Source: Prorocentrum cordatum
Lineage: Eukaryota; Sar; Dinophyceae; Prorocentrales; Prorocentraceae
Assembly (NCBI GenBank): GCA_963575745.1
Contig: CAUYUJ010013869.1
Span: forward strand, 200,001-264,000
Direction of reading: 5' to 3'
DNA length: 64,000 bases
Shown: in pieces, positions 22,746-33,600 of the stretch
How positions within the stretch are numbered: the first letter of the stretch is position 1
Layout of the letters: every line of letters begins with the position of its first letter
Translations under genes and position numbers: made by a program
The notes under the pieces: model-generated
What the model was told of the DNA's origin: nothing
The model's input: the letters and a program-made list of their open reading frames with translations, nothing else
Databases searched by the model: none

Positions 22746-22924
22746 TATTCAATAGATCATCTTTGCCATGAGTTGCTTCGCATCATGGTTTGGAAGACAC
22801 GCGACAAGAACCCGCTCGGTGTCTGCAGCTGCCGCTGTGATGTTGCAATATGGTAGCCCTGCTGCTAACATGAGAAGGACTGGACGTGATTCATTCGAAT
22901 TGGGGCGAACGTGCGACTCTGGAT

Positions 22925-23084
22925 TCTGGTCGGGCATATCCTCCTACAGGGGGATGTTGGACGAACAAATGAAACATACCCCCAAAAGTTCTCCAGAATG
23001 GTAAAACATACAAGACACATCCTCACCAGAACATGCTTTGACTCTGTTGGAAGAGTCCTCCTGTAGAGGGACGTGCCCGACTCG
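22925..23084. mobile_element. Palindromic TIR element, copy 1, with 9-bp target duplication
   Basis: The left arm GTCGGGCATATCCTCCTACA is the inverted partner of TGTAGAGGGACGTGCCCGAC on the right, and partial complementarity continues inward. The direct repeat ACTCTGGAT flanks it at 22916-22924 and 23085-23093. A clearly related element is at 63663-63839, sharing CGGGC, TCCYCCTACA, ACGAA, GAAACAT-CCCC and CCAGAATGGT/CCAAAAATGGT. A 9-bp duplication with long inverted ends is typical of Mutator-like elements, so a Mutator-like non-autonomous element is the first guess. Confidence 0.75.
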
Positions 23085-23154
23085 ACTCTGGATCCTGATG
23101 TGTGGCTGGCGCTGCCGCGGAAACTCTGCTCCGCACCACCCTCGGCGACGCGGG

Positions 23155-23445
23155 GCCTCGGCAGCCAGCCCGTCCTCCGCCTCCGGATCGCTCTGGCCGC
23201 CCTCGGTGCCCTCGAGGCCCACCTCGCCCACGCCCTCCACACGCACCAGACCGGCGCTGCGGGGAAGGGCCCCGCCGCCTCCCCGGCCCTCCGCCTCCGG
23301 ATCCGTCTGGCCAGCCTCGGCGTCCTCGAGGTCGCCCACCTGGTCCTGCCCGTCGAGGCGCTCTGGTGACGGATCGCCCGCCCGCGATGCTGGCGGTCCA
23401 GTGCGAGAGACCTCCAGGCTGGCAGGGCGGGGCGCGACGGGTGCG
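23155..23445. repeat. Dispersed repeat R4, copy 3 (partly duplicated)
   Basis: Two related half-units are seen: CCTCCGCCTCCGGATCGCTC at about 23175 and CCTCCGCCTCCGGATCCGTC near 23288. The second continues like the R4 copy at 20330. The minus strand reads GDLEDAEAGQTDPEAEG and, upstream, EGTEGGQSDPEAEDG. Confidence 0.55.
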
Positions 23446-23482
23446 GAGAAGCAGCGGGTTCTGAAAGAGTTGGTGGCCAGGA

Positions 23483-23669
23483 TACACGTCGGTTGGAAGA
23501 AGTAGATGAAGCCATGAAGTAGGAAGGCGGATCAAGGAGGCTGGGTTCAGTCCCTCCCAGAGAATAACAGAACACAGCAAAGGCATATCGATTGTTGAAA
23601 TAGGAAGGCGCTAGAAGTAGATTGGGATTTGGGCATCCAAAAATACCTACTTTCAACGACCGGCGTGTA
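23483..23669. mobile_element. R3 TIR element, copy 2
   Basis: The ends are TACACGTCGGTTGG and CCGGCGTGTA, with imperfect inverted homology continuing into AAGAAGTAG versus CTACTTTC. It is flanked by TA on each side if the outermost TA is counted as target. The interior is collinear with copy 1 at 10786. Confidence 0.6.
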
Positions 23670-25377
23670 CAAGCATCAATCGAAGAAGCAAGTTGGCGAG
23701 CTGGCGAGCGAGTGCCGGAGAACTCCGAGCTGGCAGGGCAGGGCGCGACGGATCGGGTGAAGCCAGCGGGTTCAGAAAGAGATGGATTCAGAAGCAAATT
23801 GGCGAGCTCGTGATCGAGTGCAAGAGACCTCCGAGATGGCAGGGCAGGGCGCGACGGATCGGGTGAAGCCAGCGGGTGATGCCAGCAGTCCCGCACCAAA
23901 GCAGGGCACTCAGATGCCCTCAAGACGCGCCAAGACGGCCACGGGGGGGAGGGCCCAGCCGATCCGAGAACTCCCAAGGACGGCCAAATTCCGCTCGAAG
24001 AGGGCTGGAAGACGGCTCCAAGAACCGCCTAACGGCCGTGAGATTGGCAACATGTCAACTCAACTTACGACACCGATCCCTCTTGGACGCATTCCTGATC
24101 AACTGTCCAGACCCTCCGCCTCCTCCGACTCGTCTTCTTGGGCTACGACTGTGATAAACACCCCCCGATGGCCAACCACATGCTTAAGGGGCAAGCGGGA
24201 GGACGAGCAAGGATGACGATGGAAACACCGTAAGTATCGAGAAATCCCATCCATCCCCCGATGCATCCTCCAGCCTCCACCCCCCCCTTGTTCATCTCTT
24301 CCATCCCCCCGTCCCACAAGAGTCGAAGAGGATAGGCAGGGTCGCGCAAGAGGTGGCGCACGAGACCTCGAGCATCAAGCTCGTCCACTGCGCTTCCACT
24401 TCGCCTGCACAATCCCTACTTAGACAAATACCCAGAACAAGACTACAGTTCCTAAGCTGGCGAGGCTGATCAATGGCACGCTTCGGGAAGACAATGCTCA
24501 TGATAGGGACGTTTGGACCCTACCCAACTCATCGGTTCTGACAAGGCTATTGGGAAGAATCCGATACACGCGAACACTACCAGGCAGAATACCCAAGGGC
24601 AGAATATGGGCGGCAACTTCGAAACCCAACGTGCTGGGTCAACTCAATGCGGGAACCTACAGGCGGCGACCACGAAAATCACCACTCGGGGCAGCTCAAG
24701 GGGGTGGCGGGGGGAACCTTACGGGCAAGACCGTGCGAGGTACGACCGATGAACCCAACACAAATGGTAAACCGAGGGCGAGACCTTGTGGGCGCGACGC
24801 TGTGGGTGACGAACACGGGGCCCCTCATTCAGCTCAAAACAACGCATGGTGGGACCTTACGGAACCTATGGGCGGGACCTGGTGGGCAACGACCACAACA
24901 TGTACCATGCAAGGAGGCGGGACCGTGTAGACAACAACCAGAAACTCCAACGTGTATAAACAATCTCCTCTTGCGCCCGCGATTGAAGTATCCATTCATG
25001 TTTGCACTGCCAGGTGCACCATCCAACAACATGACATGCCGACCCTCGCCCCATCCGCCCACCGAGCTGCTCCACAACGCATCGAGACACCAAATTGACG
25101 ACGTGGATAGCCGCCTCGTCCACCTGCCCGCTCGGTTGGGGCGCGTTCCCGTCTGGCAGGGTACGGCGCGGGTTTCCACAACTAGCCGCCGTCAAGAAAC
25201 AACGCTCCGGCTGGGCAGAGGAGGCATCCCACCAGCCCTCTGGGCACATGCGGTTTACAGCGGCTCTTCTTCCATCGTCCCTCTTACCATTCGGGTAGGG
25301 GCCACTGCTCCTGATGAATATACACACCATCCCCTCCCCGGACCGTAGACAAACCCGGGACCCCCTGAGCGCCCACC
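23670..25377. other. No gene seen
   Basis: The first 230 bp carries three short repeats of GAGCTGGCAGGGCAGGGCGC (near 23728, 23836 and, as a relative, 23417). The rest is unique-looking. Overlapping frames up to 230 codons occur in the 24.6-25.4 kb part on both strands without recognisable motifs. Confidence 0.45.
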
Positions 25378-25645
25378 CCTCCGCCACCCCTGCCAACAAA
25401 AACTATGCGAAGCGAACGTTGCGGCCAGATCTTGGGTCATGCTCGGGGGGACCTGCGAACACTTCGCATTGTTGAAGGGGCCCCAGGACACACAAATAAA
25501 TACACACATAAACATATTCCCCCTCTTTTCCCATATTTTCTGGGTTTCTGTCTTCCCCCCACTTCCCATATGTTCCCATATCTTCTGGGGAATCGAAGAT
25601 TCATTGTGTCTGTGTGTTTTTTCCTCTCCTGCATTGTTCCCAGCC
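25378..25645 (+). repeat. Dispersed repeat R5, copy 1
   Basis: The second half is collinear with 48596-48765: GGACACACAAATAAATACAC, CCATATTTTCTGGG, TTCCCCCCACTTCCCATA, and TGTGTTT. The first half resembles the 16241-16330 repeat through AAAACTATGCGAAGC-like and GCGAACACTT blocks. It has no coding motif. Confidence 0.65.
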
Positions 25646-25904
25646 TCCCTGCGCCGGGTCCTCGCTTGGAACGGAACGCTGCGGTCTCCACTCCGCCCTT
25701 CCCTCCCGCCTCCCGCTTCCCCTCTGCTAGTCTTCGTTTTTAGTGTTGCCTGTGTTCCTGCGGTCTACCTGGCCTGGACCTGCCTACCAGCCTGCCTTTT
25801 GCATCGCCTGCCCCTTTCCTCGCCGCCCGTCCGGCCTTCCAGCCTCCTCCCCCTCCTGCCTCTTCCCGCGGAGGGTTGCGAGCAGCGACGCTGCTGCCCC
25901 TCTT

Positions 25905-26480
25905 TCCAAGGCTGCTGGAGGGTCCAGCGGAGTGATGCGCCACGCAGCCTCAGGGCCGACTTCGCCATCCGTGGAGGGCTGCGAACTCTGAAACCGTCGC
26001 CACTTCCGGGGGCTGCTAGAAGGCCCAACGGAGCGACGCGCCACGCAAACCCAGAGTGAACGTCGCCATCCATGAGAACTGCGAACTGTGAAACTGCCCC
26101 CACGTTCGAGGGCTGTTGGAGGGTCAAGCGGTCTGACGAGCAGCGCAGGCTCTGACTCGACCTCGGCACCCCTGGGCGGGGGGGAGGGGGCTGCGATCTG
26201 TGAGCCAGTCGCCACTTTCCAGGGCGGTTGGAGGGTCAAGAGAAACCGCGCGCTACGCAGACACATATTGAGACCTCAGTATCCTTGGGAGCTGCGATCT
26301 GTGAAACTGCCGCCATGTTCGGGGGCTGCTGGAGGGTCCAGCGGAGTGACGCGCTACGCTGGCTCAGATTCGACTTCGCGCCCTCCGCGGGGGGCTGCGA
26401 AACGCGAAACTGCCCCCACTTTCAATGGCTGCTGTAGGGTCCAGCGAAATTATGCACGACGCAAACTCTGATTCGACCTC
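25905..26480. repeat. ~100-bp tandem repeat, six units
   Basis: Each unit begins near GGGCTGCTGGAGGGTCCAGC (about 25911, 26007, 26110, 26222, 26318, 26424), continues with GACGCGCYACGC and GATTCGACTTCG, and ends with GGCTGCGA-CTGTGAAACTGC. Spacing varies from 96 to 113 bp. Translations are repeat-driven. Confidence 0.8.
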
Positions 26481-28920
26481 GGCAACCCTGGAGGGCCCGA
26501 AAGCGCATCGCGGTGCACCCACATATGAAGCCAAAACTGAAGCTGAAGATCACAGAACAACGAAAAGGGCCCACCCTGCACGTTTGGTTGACGACACCTC
26601 GTTTGAGCGGTGCTGCAGCCTCCTCTGGGCACAGGCCCCCCCAGAGCATCAGCCGAGCAAGCTGGGTTTGCACCCTCATTCCTTGCTGGACTCTGGGCGT
26701 GTGCCGGCGTCCCCATCAACAGGGCCGCCGAACCTGGTGATGGCGATAGCGACAGTGGCTTTGGCCGACGCGTCCAAGCCTGGCGGCGTGCAAAGCCCGA
26801 ATACGAGGCGATCGATTTCCTCTGAACCGGACCGGGGAACAAAAGCATCAGCAGGGAGGGGACACAAGACTGATGGGGAGAGCATGGAAGACAAGGCGCG
26901 ACTAGCGAGAGGTTAGAATTAGCTTAAACAAGAGTGGCGACAATGTTTGTTTCGCCAACGGGAAGCAACAGACCCCAACAATGGCAAACGCGCAAAGAAA
27001 ACCACCACCCAAGGGCCAGGAACCAGTTGGACTCGGACGACTCCGCGCGGCTTACGCGCGCAGATTGCACCAACGGGGACTCGTCGTCCCCTTGGAGGTG
27101 TATATTTCGCACTTCGCGGAGCTGCTCGCTGGGTTTCGTCTCCTCCTCTTTGGGGGAAGGCGGAGTATCAAACATTCTGGGGGCACCTCGGTGGCCGCAC
27201 TGTCCAACTTCGGGCGTCCCCCATTACAGCGCGCGATCTGTCCGCCGCTCGAGATTGTTGCGACTCGGGGGACCGCGCTCCTTGGCCAGCAAGGCCAGTG
27301 GGCCTAGAGTCGAGATCGCTTCGCATCTAGCGAATACAAAAGACGAGATATGTCGCTGAAGTTTAAAGCTAAAAGGACACTGGCCTCTCACTCCCACTTC
27401 TTGCAACGATTCTGGCGATGCTCTAGAAAGATAACAACAACAACGGTGGTTTGTCACTGTCTCCAGAAACAAATTCTTTCAAAGGTCGGCGACCCTTCAG
27501 GCAGACAGCGCACCTCCAGTAAGTGCTGCACCATACACACTAATGGTGGACAATGGTGGACAGATGGGGCCAAAGTCTTGGGCAAGGGCCCCCGTCGGAT
27601 CCTAGGGCATCTTTGGAGGTCGAGCGCGGGCCACAAGGGTAAGACACCGGCCGCCAAACTGCACGCTGCCTTGGCAATCCTGCTGCTTGGTCAAACCGAA
27701 GTTGTTTGCCACTCGTGCTTTCACCCCGCTCAACACCGCCAGGTCGCACGAATGCGCGATCATCACCGCGCCAGCTTGTACAAAAAACGGGCGACAGGAC
27801 CCAGCGCGAACGCGTTGACCAAACTCGCGCCATCCGCCCAGGAGATCATGGGCCACCCTGGCCAAGGCCCCAAACTCAGCCGACTGTGGGGCGCATGGCA
27901 TCACGCCGAGCAGGTCTCCTGAGCCTCCTGGGGAACCGGTGCAAAAGCCCACGTGGCCCTGCACAGTTCTTTGATCGGGTATCTCGTGCAGAAGCCGTCC
28001 ATGGACGCACCTCCTTCGATCGCCTGGCCATGCTCAACCTCCTCCACCTCGTGACCTCCGGACCTGAAAATTCGCCGCCTCCCTCCTGCCGCGGGTGTGG
28101 GAGCTGGTCTCCACCATGTTCAATGCGCTCATCAATACAAAACGAAATCTCCCGACCGTCCGATCGATCGAGGTCCCGACCGGCCTGCGTCACCTCATCA
28201 TCCATCGAGTCATTTCGTTCGGGCTCGACCGCCGCGCGCCCCCACAATCTCTTGAAGACCGCATCCCCTGCCTGGCCGCATGGGTGGGGCAATGAGCACA
28301 AGGCGGACCGTCGCCCAGGTCGTACGCGCGCCCCCTTATCCACAAAGTTCCGCGCACAAGAAAGAGACTTGAGGCATCCATTCTGGACCCGTGTATTTGG
28401 GCGACTCGATCTAAGATGACGCGATATCATAGAGTGCTCTACGTTGGGCGCCGCAAGCATCCCCAACGTCGCAAGCTGCCGCTGGAAGACCCCTGCCCGC
28501 AAAACTGTGTCAAACAAGCGTATTCTCTGGAGTCGTTAGCGACGATGCTGTCATGTTTCGTGCCCCGCCGGGTCCTGTGGAAGCTTGCGCGGAACGCCGA
28601 GAGGGGGCCGGTCTCGCGTCTTTCAAACATCCCGATCATGCGGATGGTGAAAGCCGCCCCCCCCCCACCCCACGATTCTCAAAACGTCTTGAATGACGAG
28701 ACAAGCTCGGACGACCTCACCCGGTCGGGAAAAATACTGCCTTCTCTCGCGCATATCACCACTGTTGCAACTGATCCATGCAACGATTGACCTCTATGGG
28801 GGATGCGACATGCGAGATGCGATAAACCGCAGACGGACGCAATACAGAGACGAGGGCGCGCCGTGGTGGTAGAGGAGTCATGGTCCGACAGGCCGCGTTT
28901 TCTGTGGACAAGCCTGCTAG
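26481..28920. other. No assignable gene; multiple overlapping open frames
   Basis: All three plus frames are open across about 26930-27360, and both strands are open over 27600-28520. Peptides such as those at 28095-28295 (plus) look protein-like in composition, but none shows a motif I can name and no frame is continuous for more than about 240 codons. It could hold a decayed gene or element. I do not assign one. Confidence 0.35.
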
Positions 28921-29884
28921 TATTCACCTCACGAAGATGCTACGGATGTGATTGTCTAGTGAAGCCTTGGCGCGCTTGAGGGGTTTCGTTCTCTGTTTGA
29001 AGAGGGCCGCTCTCGCTTAGTGCTTCTCCTCTCGCCTCGTCCTCCTGCGCGTCCCCGCCACGTCCTCAATCCTCGCGTTGGCTGGAGACTCCCCCAAAGG
29101 TGTTCCGCCGCGCCGTCCTTGGAGCTTGCCAGAAAAAAGTCGCCTACTTTCCGAGATGCACAAAATGACCGAGGTCTGGTCCTGAGCCACCTTGGACCGC
29201 GTGTTCCCCGATAGCACCGCAAACAGTCCGGCTGCTGTGTGTAATGTACATGAACAAATACATAACAACAGTTCTTCGTGCCAACATTCATATACATACA
29301 TACATATACATTCACACCTATAGTTCTGTAAATATATATGTATATTTATATACATATATATACATATCTATATGCATTGCGCTGCCTACCCAGGCTTGCC
29401 TGTCGACTGCGCCCCGCCATCACCTACATGCATGTCGAGGGCCGCGCGTCGAGGGAAGGCGATCGGGTCGACGGCGGGCATCGCGCACGCCCGAACACCA
29501 GTAGTGGCCGAATGGCACCCTGCAGACACTCCTGCGGCGGCGAAATGTGGGCCGCTCGCCGTGCTCGCAATCATCAAACAGCGGGGGGCCTTGCACGCCG
29601 CTAAGCTCGCGCCGCGCAGCTGCTCGGGGGAATTGAAGGCCGCGCACATCAGCCAACGCGAGGCGCACAATGGTCTCGCAACACGTGGGCGAGCCCCACA
29701 GAACTGCGCGCGCGATAATATGTTCCGCGTCTTTCCGTGGCTTTCGTCCAGATCCGCGGCTGCTCAGCATTCCAATGGGTCATCGCCCCCAGCTGGCTGA
29801 GTCAATGGAGGACCGAGGATCGCGCGCATCTGGTCCGGCATGGTAGAGGTCGCCTCCATCACTGAATAGAAAGTATCGTCGGAA
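28921..29884. other. No gene seen; AT-rich tract at 29236-29376
   Basis: An (ATAC)n and (TATA)-rich tract lies at 29280-29370. The flanks are GC-rich and open in several frames. No coding motif is recognised. Confidence 0.45.
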
Positions 29885-30979
29885 TTACCGAGCCAGAGCC
29901 GCGAGGAAGCCGTCGAGCCAGATGGCAGAAGGCAGCGTGATTATGTAAGAGATGTCTCTCATGCTCTGAGGCGTCACGAAGTCGACGAGCGGGGTGTATC
30001 CAGCTTGCGCGGGGCCCTCAGGTGTCTCGGCACTGTCTCGGCGGCCTCCTAGAGCTCCGGGCAACGCTTGGACTCGGAGGCCAACGCCAACAATGACTCG
30101 AGATCCGCCAGGGCGGCCCCCGGGGCCGAGAATGTCGTCGCGGGGCGCCGCGCCTTGGGCGAGCGCGCCCGGGCACGAGCGCCCCCCCCCCCCCGCGCTC
30201 CCCATTCGCCTTGTCCACCCCTGCGCGCAGCGGGGCGTTCCGCGACATCCGAGCTGCCCCCATTGGCCTTCATGGGGCGCTCGCCTAGGGCCTTCGGAAC
30301 TCTGACCTACGACGCCGCGCCCGTCGCCTGGGCCCTCGAAGATCTCGGAGACGCAGAGGACCTGATCGCCTTTAGAAACCTGCATGCGCCTCTTCATTTC
30401 ATCGTGCATTCCTGAGAACCTACCCATATCGCGGCAGATGCAGGTCGGGGGGTCTGCTGCGCTCGCGCGCCGCGCGGTTGAAGAAGCACCCGCGGGCGCG
30501 CCAGGGCGGGGGCAGATGCCCCCCCTCGCCAGACAGACAGGTCAGCAAGCAAGGCCCTGACGGAGCTCGGCTCTCAGAGATATCGAATTGTTGCGACCGC
30601 GCTGCCCCGCCCGCGCAGCCCCCGCGCCCAGGGCCCGCGCCGGGCTGGCAAAACAAAAACGAAGGCGCCCACCTGCCCACGCAGCGCGAAGGAGGTGTGC
30701 CTGATCTCCACCACCAAGTTTAGGCGGCCGACCTTGGGGGCCTTCGACCTGGCGGCTGGCCGCCAACTCCCTCCCTGCCGCGCCGGCCCCCAAATTGTAA
30801 ATCCGATCCATGCGCCTCTGAATCCTACTCCCGGGCCCCCCCTCGCGAATGTATCCGCGCGCCGTGAGATCCGACGCCGCGCCCCAAGACGGCGGCGATG
30901 GGCGAGGCCCCAGAAGGGGCCCGGGCAGGCATTGGGGGGGATTCACACGCGCGAGAAACTCGTGGTCCCCAAGGGTCGG
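29885..30979 (-). pseudogene. Possible downstream part of LINE-3
   Basis: The segment follows, on the minus strand, the endonuclease remnant at 30980-31310. Several minus frames read Arg/Ala-rich linker-like peptides of the kind found between endonuclease and reverse transcriptase in these LINEs. No reverse transcriptase motif is visible, so the assignment rests on position alone. Confidence 0.25.
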
Positions 30980-31310
30980 CTACAGTTGAAGCTGGACCGA
31001 CTCGTGAATCTTCAGGTCGCTCTCATACACCACCCGATTCGATTGCGCGCGCATCGAAAGGCCGCCTGAGACCACCGCGCAGTCCGGCAAGTGCACATTG
31101 TCACAAGCAGCAGTCGCACGCGTGCCATGAACACCTGGGTGCACCATGCAGCTCCGCAGGCTGCCCGCCCGGTCGCGCTCGTGAAGCTCAGATGGCTCCG
31201 CGCTGAAATCGCCAACGACAACTTGAATGGCTGGGTCGCTGTGCGCCGCCACCGCCCCTGCACACGTCAAACTCAGAATCAAAGTCTAAGTTTTCTCCGG
31301 CGGGTGGGGC
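30980..31310 (-). pseudogene. LINE-3 endonuclease remnant (C-terminal half)
   Basis: The minus-strand peptide contains QVVVGDFSAEPSEL, matching the GDFN-xxP strand of endonuclease/exonuclease/phosphatase (EEP) domains, with Ser in place of the usual Asn. It is followed by LPDCAVVSGGL, matching the DYxVVS strand that carries the catalytic Asp, and by a HESVQL end typical of the last strand. The fragment is about 100 residues, where a whole domain is about 220. Its N-terminal half appears at 33601-34050, on the far side of a satellite block. It would nick target DNA for target-primed reverse transcription if intact. Confidence 0.55.
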
Positions 31311-31511
31311 CCTCCTATCCCCGGAGATGCATCGATGCGCGCAAGAACCCCCCCCCCCAAAAAAAAATTATCCCGGCAAAGCAACCTAACAGCGATGTGT
31401 AGAAGCATATCTGAAAGCATTCCCCTTAAGATTCAGATGAAAATCCAGTTGTAGAATTCTGCTGTTCTCGCAGTCGTAGTCGCATTCGCGATGACAGTCG
31501 CAGCGGCAACA

Positions 31512-32087
31512 GGCCTCAGCCTCAGCCTCAGCCTCAGCCTCAGCCTCAGCCTCAGCCTCAGCCTCAGCCTCAGCCTCAGCCTGCCTCAGCCTCAGCCTCA
31601 GCCTGCCTCAGCCTCAGCCTCAGCCTGCTTCAGCCTCAGCCTCAGCCTCAGCCTTCAGCCTCAGCCTGCCTCAGCCTCAGCCTGCCTCAGCCTCAGCCTC
31701 AGCCTCAGCCTCAGCCTCAGCCTCAGCCTCAGCCTCAGCCTCAGCCTCAGCCTCAGCCTCAGCCTCAGCCTCAGCCTCAGCCTGCCTCAGCCTCAGCCTC
31801 AGCCTGCCTCAGCCTCAGCCTCAGTCTGCTTCAGCCTCAGCCTCAGTCTGCCTTCAGCCTCGGCCTCAGCCTCAGCCTGCCTCAGCCTGCCTCAGCCTCA
31901 GCCTCAGCCTGCCTCAGCCTCAGCCTCAGCCTGCCTCAGCATCAGCCTGCCTCAGCCTCAGCCTCAGCCTGCCTCAGCCTCGGCCTCAGTCTGCTTCAGC
32001 CTCAGCCTTAGTCTGCCTTCAGCCTCGGCCTCAGCCTCAGCCTGCATCAGCCCCAGCCTGCCTCGACCGCAGCATCAGCCTGCCTCA
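31512..32087 (+). repeat. CAGCCT hexanucleotide array
   Basis: Nearly 580 bp of (CAGCCT)n, with CAGCCTGCCT interruptions that shift the register by four. It reads SLSLSL and QPQPQPAS in alternating frames. The matching array in unit 2 is only about 160 bp. Confidence 0.95.
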
Positions 32088-32513
32088 GCATTCAAAATGT
32101 GGCCCAGGAGTGGGAGTTCTGGGAAGTCGAAGAGCACGAAATGGCCTACAGTTGGCTCCGGGCATTCAAAATGTGGCCCGGGAATAAAGTGCTGGGAACT
32201 CGAAGAGCACGAAATGGCCTACAGTTGGCTCCGGGCATTCAAAATGTGGCCCGGGAATAAAGTGCTGGGAACTCGAAGAGCACGAAGTGGCCTACAGTTG
32301 GCTCCGGGCATTCAAAATGTGGCCCGGGAATGGAGTTCTGGGGACTCGAAGACCACGAAGTGGCCTACAGTTGGCTCCGGGCATTCAAAATGTGGCCCGG
32401 GAATGGAGTTCTGGGAAGTCGAAGAGCACGAAGTGGCCTACAGTTGGCTCCGGGCATTCAGAATGTGGCCCGGGAATGGAGTTCTGGGAGGTCGAAGAGC
32501 ACGAAGTGTGTGA
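32088..32513 (+). repeat. 73-bp satellite, array 1 (six units)
   Basis: Units start with GCATTCAAAATGTGGCCCGG at 32088, 32162, 32235, 32308, 32381 and 32454. The first interval is 74 bp and the others 73. As 73 leaves remainder one on division by three, an open frame traverses all three phases, and all of them are free of stops. The last unit changes to AGTGTGTGACTGTTGGC and enters the tail. Confidence 0.95.
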
Positions 32514-32601
32514 CTGTTGGCTTAAAACGACTTCTGCGGCACCCTGTCCGGCACCCGCCCAGACCCCCCTGTGGAGTCATCTGCTGCTCTCTTTGACCCC
32601 A

Positions 32602-33500
32602 TATCCCGGCAAAGCAACCTAACAGCGATGTGTAGGAGCATATCTGGAAGCATTCCCCTTAAGATTCAGATGAGAATCCAGTTGTAGAATTCTGCTGTTC
32701 TCGCAGTCGTAGTCGCATTCGCGATGACAGTCGCAGTGGCAACGGCAGTCACAGTCACAGCCTCAGCCTCAGCCTGCCTCAGCCTCAGCCTCAGCCTGCC
32801 TCAGCCTCAGCCTCAGCCTGCTTCAGCCTCAGCTTCAGTCTGCCTTCAGCCTCGGCCTCAGCCTCAGCCTGCCTCAGCCTCAGCCTGCCTCAGCCTCAGC
32901 ATCAGCCTGCCTCAGCATTCAAAATGTGGCCCGGGAGTGGAGTTCTGGGAACTCGAAGAACACGAAGTGGCCTACAGTTGGCTGCGGGCATTCAAAATCA
33001 TGCCCAGGAATGGAGTTCTGGGAACTCGAAGACCACGAAGTGGCCTACAGTTGGCTCTGGGCATCCAAAATGTGGCCCGAGAATGGAGTTCTGGGACCTC
33101 GAAGAACACGAAGTGGCCTACAGTTGGCCCCGGGCATCCAAAATGTGGCCCGGGAATGGAGTTCTGGGAACTCGAAGAGCACGAAGTGGCCTACAGTTGG
33201 CTCCGGGCATTCAAAATGTGGCCCGGGAATGGAGTTCTGGGGACTCGAAGACCACGAAGTGGCCTACAGTTGGCTCCGGGCATTCAAAATGTGGCCCGGG
33301 AATGGAATTCTGGGGACTCGAAGAGCACGAAGTGGCCTACAGTTGGCTCCGGGCATTCAGAATGTGGCCCGGGAATGGAGTTCTGGGAGGTCGAAGAGCA
33401 CGAAGTGTGTGACTGTTGGCTTAAAACAACTTCTGCGGCACACTGTCCGGCACCCGCCCAGACCCCCCTGTGGAGTCATCTGCTGCTGTCTTTTGACCCC
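32602..33500 (+). repeat. Segmental duplication unit 2 (~899 bp)
   Basis: Same plan as unit 1: leader 32602-32745, a short CAGCCT array to about 32914, seven 73-bp units, and the tail. The hexanucleotide array is shorter and the satellite longer by one unit, so the two arrays changed independently after the duplication. Confidence 0.9.
32915..33412 (+). repeat. 73-bp satellite, array 2 (seven units)
   Basis: Units start at 32915, 32988, 33061, 33134, 33207, 33280 and 33353, all 73 bp apart. The second carries CATGCCCAGG in place of TGTGGCCCGGG. Confidence 0.95.
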
Positions 33501-33564
33501 ACTAGAAACCTATCAGAACAAGCTGTTAGGTAACTAGAAACCTATCAGAACAAGCTGTTAGGTA
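33501..33564 (+). repeat. Perfect 32-bp tandem duplication
   Basis: ACTAGAAACCTATCAGAACA, then AGCTGTTAGGTA, occurs twice without a mismatch (33501-33532 and 33533-33564). It lies at the junction between the satellite block and the LINE-3 remnant. A perfect duplication in otherwise eroded DNA implies a recent event. Confidence 0.9.
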
Positions 33565-33600
33565 AAAAGTCTGCGCCTAACGGCGGGTGGCTCGGGCTTC

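Larger units (their letters stand above)
31369..32601 (+). repeat. Segmental duplication unit 1 (1233 bp)
   Basis: The unit has four parts: a 144-bp leader (from ATCCCGGCAAAGCAACCTAA), a long CAGCCT array, six copies of a 73-bp satellite, and an 88-bp tail ending at CTTTGACCCCATA. Unit 2 at 32602-33500 repeats the same order. Leader and tail differ by only a few bases between units. The 340-codon frame across it is a repeat product. Confidence 0.9.

Noticed and set aside
21403-22755. A 450-codon plus frame with poly-Cys, Pro/Arg/Thr and poly-Glu/Asp segments
   Set aside because: It strings together a GTT run, an 11-bp minisatellite, ~100-bp repeats and GAG tracts. It is not a gene.
26934-27359. 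Three overlapping plus-strand frames, possibly a small gene
   Set aside because: All three phases are open at once and none has a motif, so composition explains them better.
29372-29800. A 142-codon plus frame with an ordinary amino-acid mix
   Set aside because: The minus strand is equally open here and neither translation shows a recognisable family.
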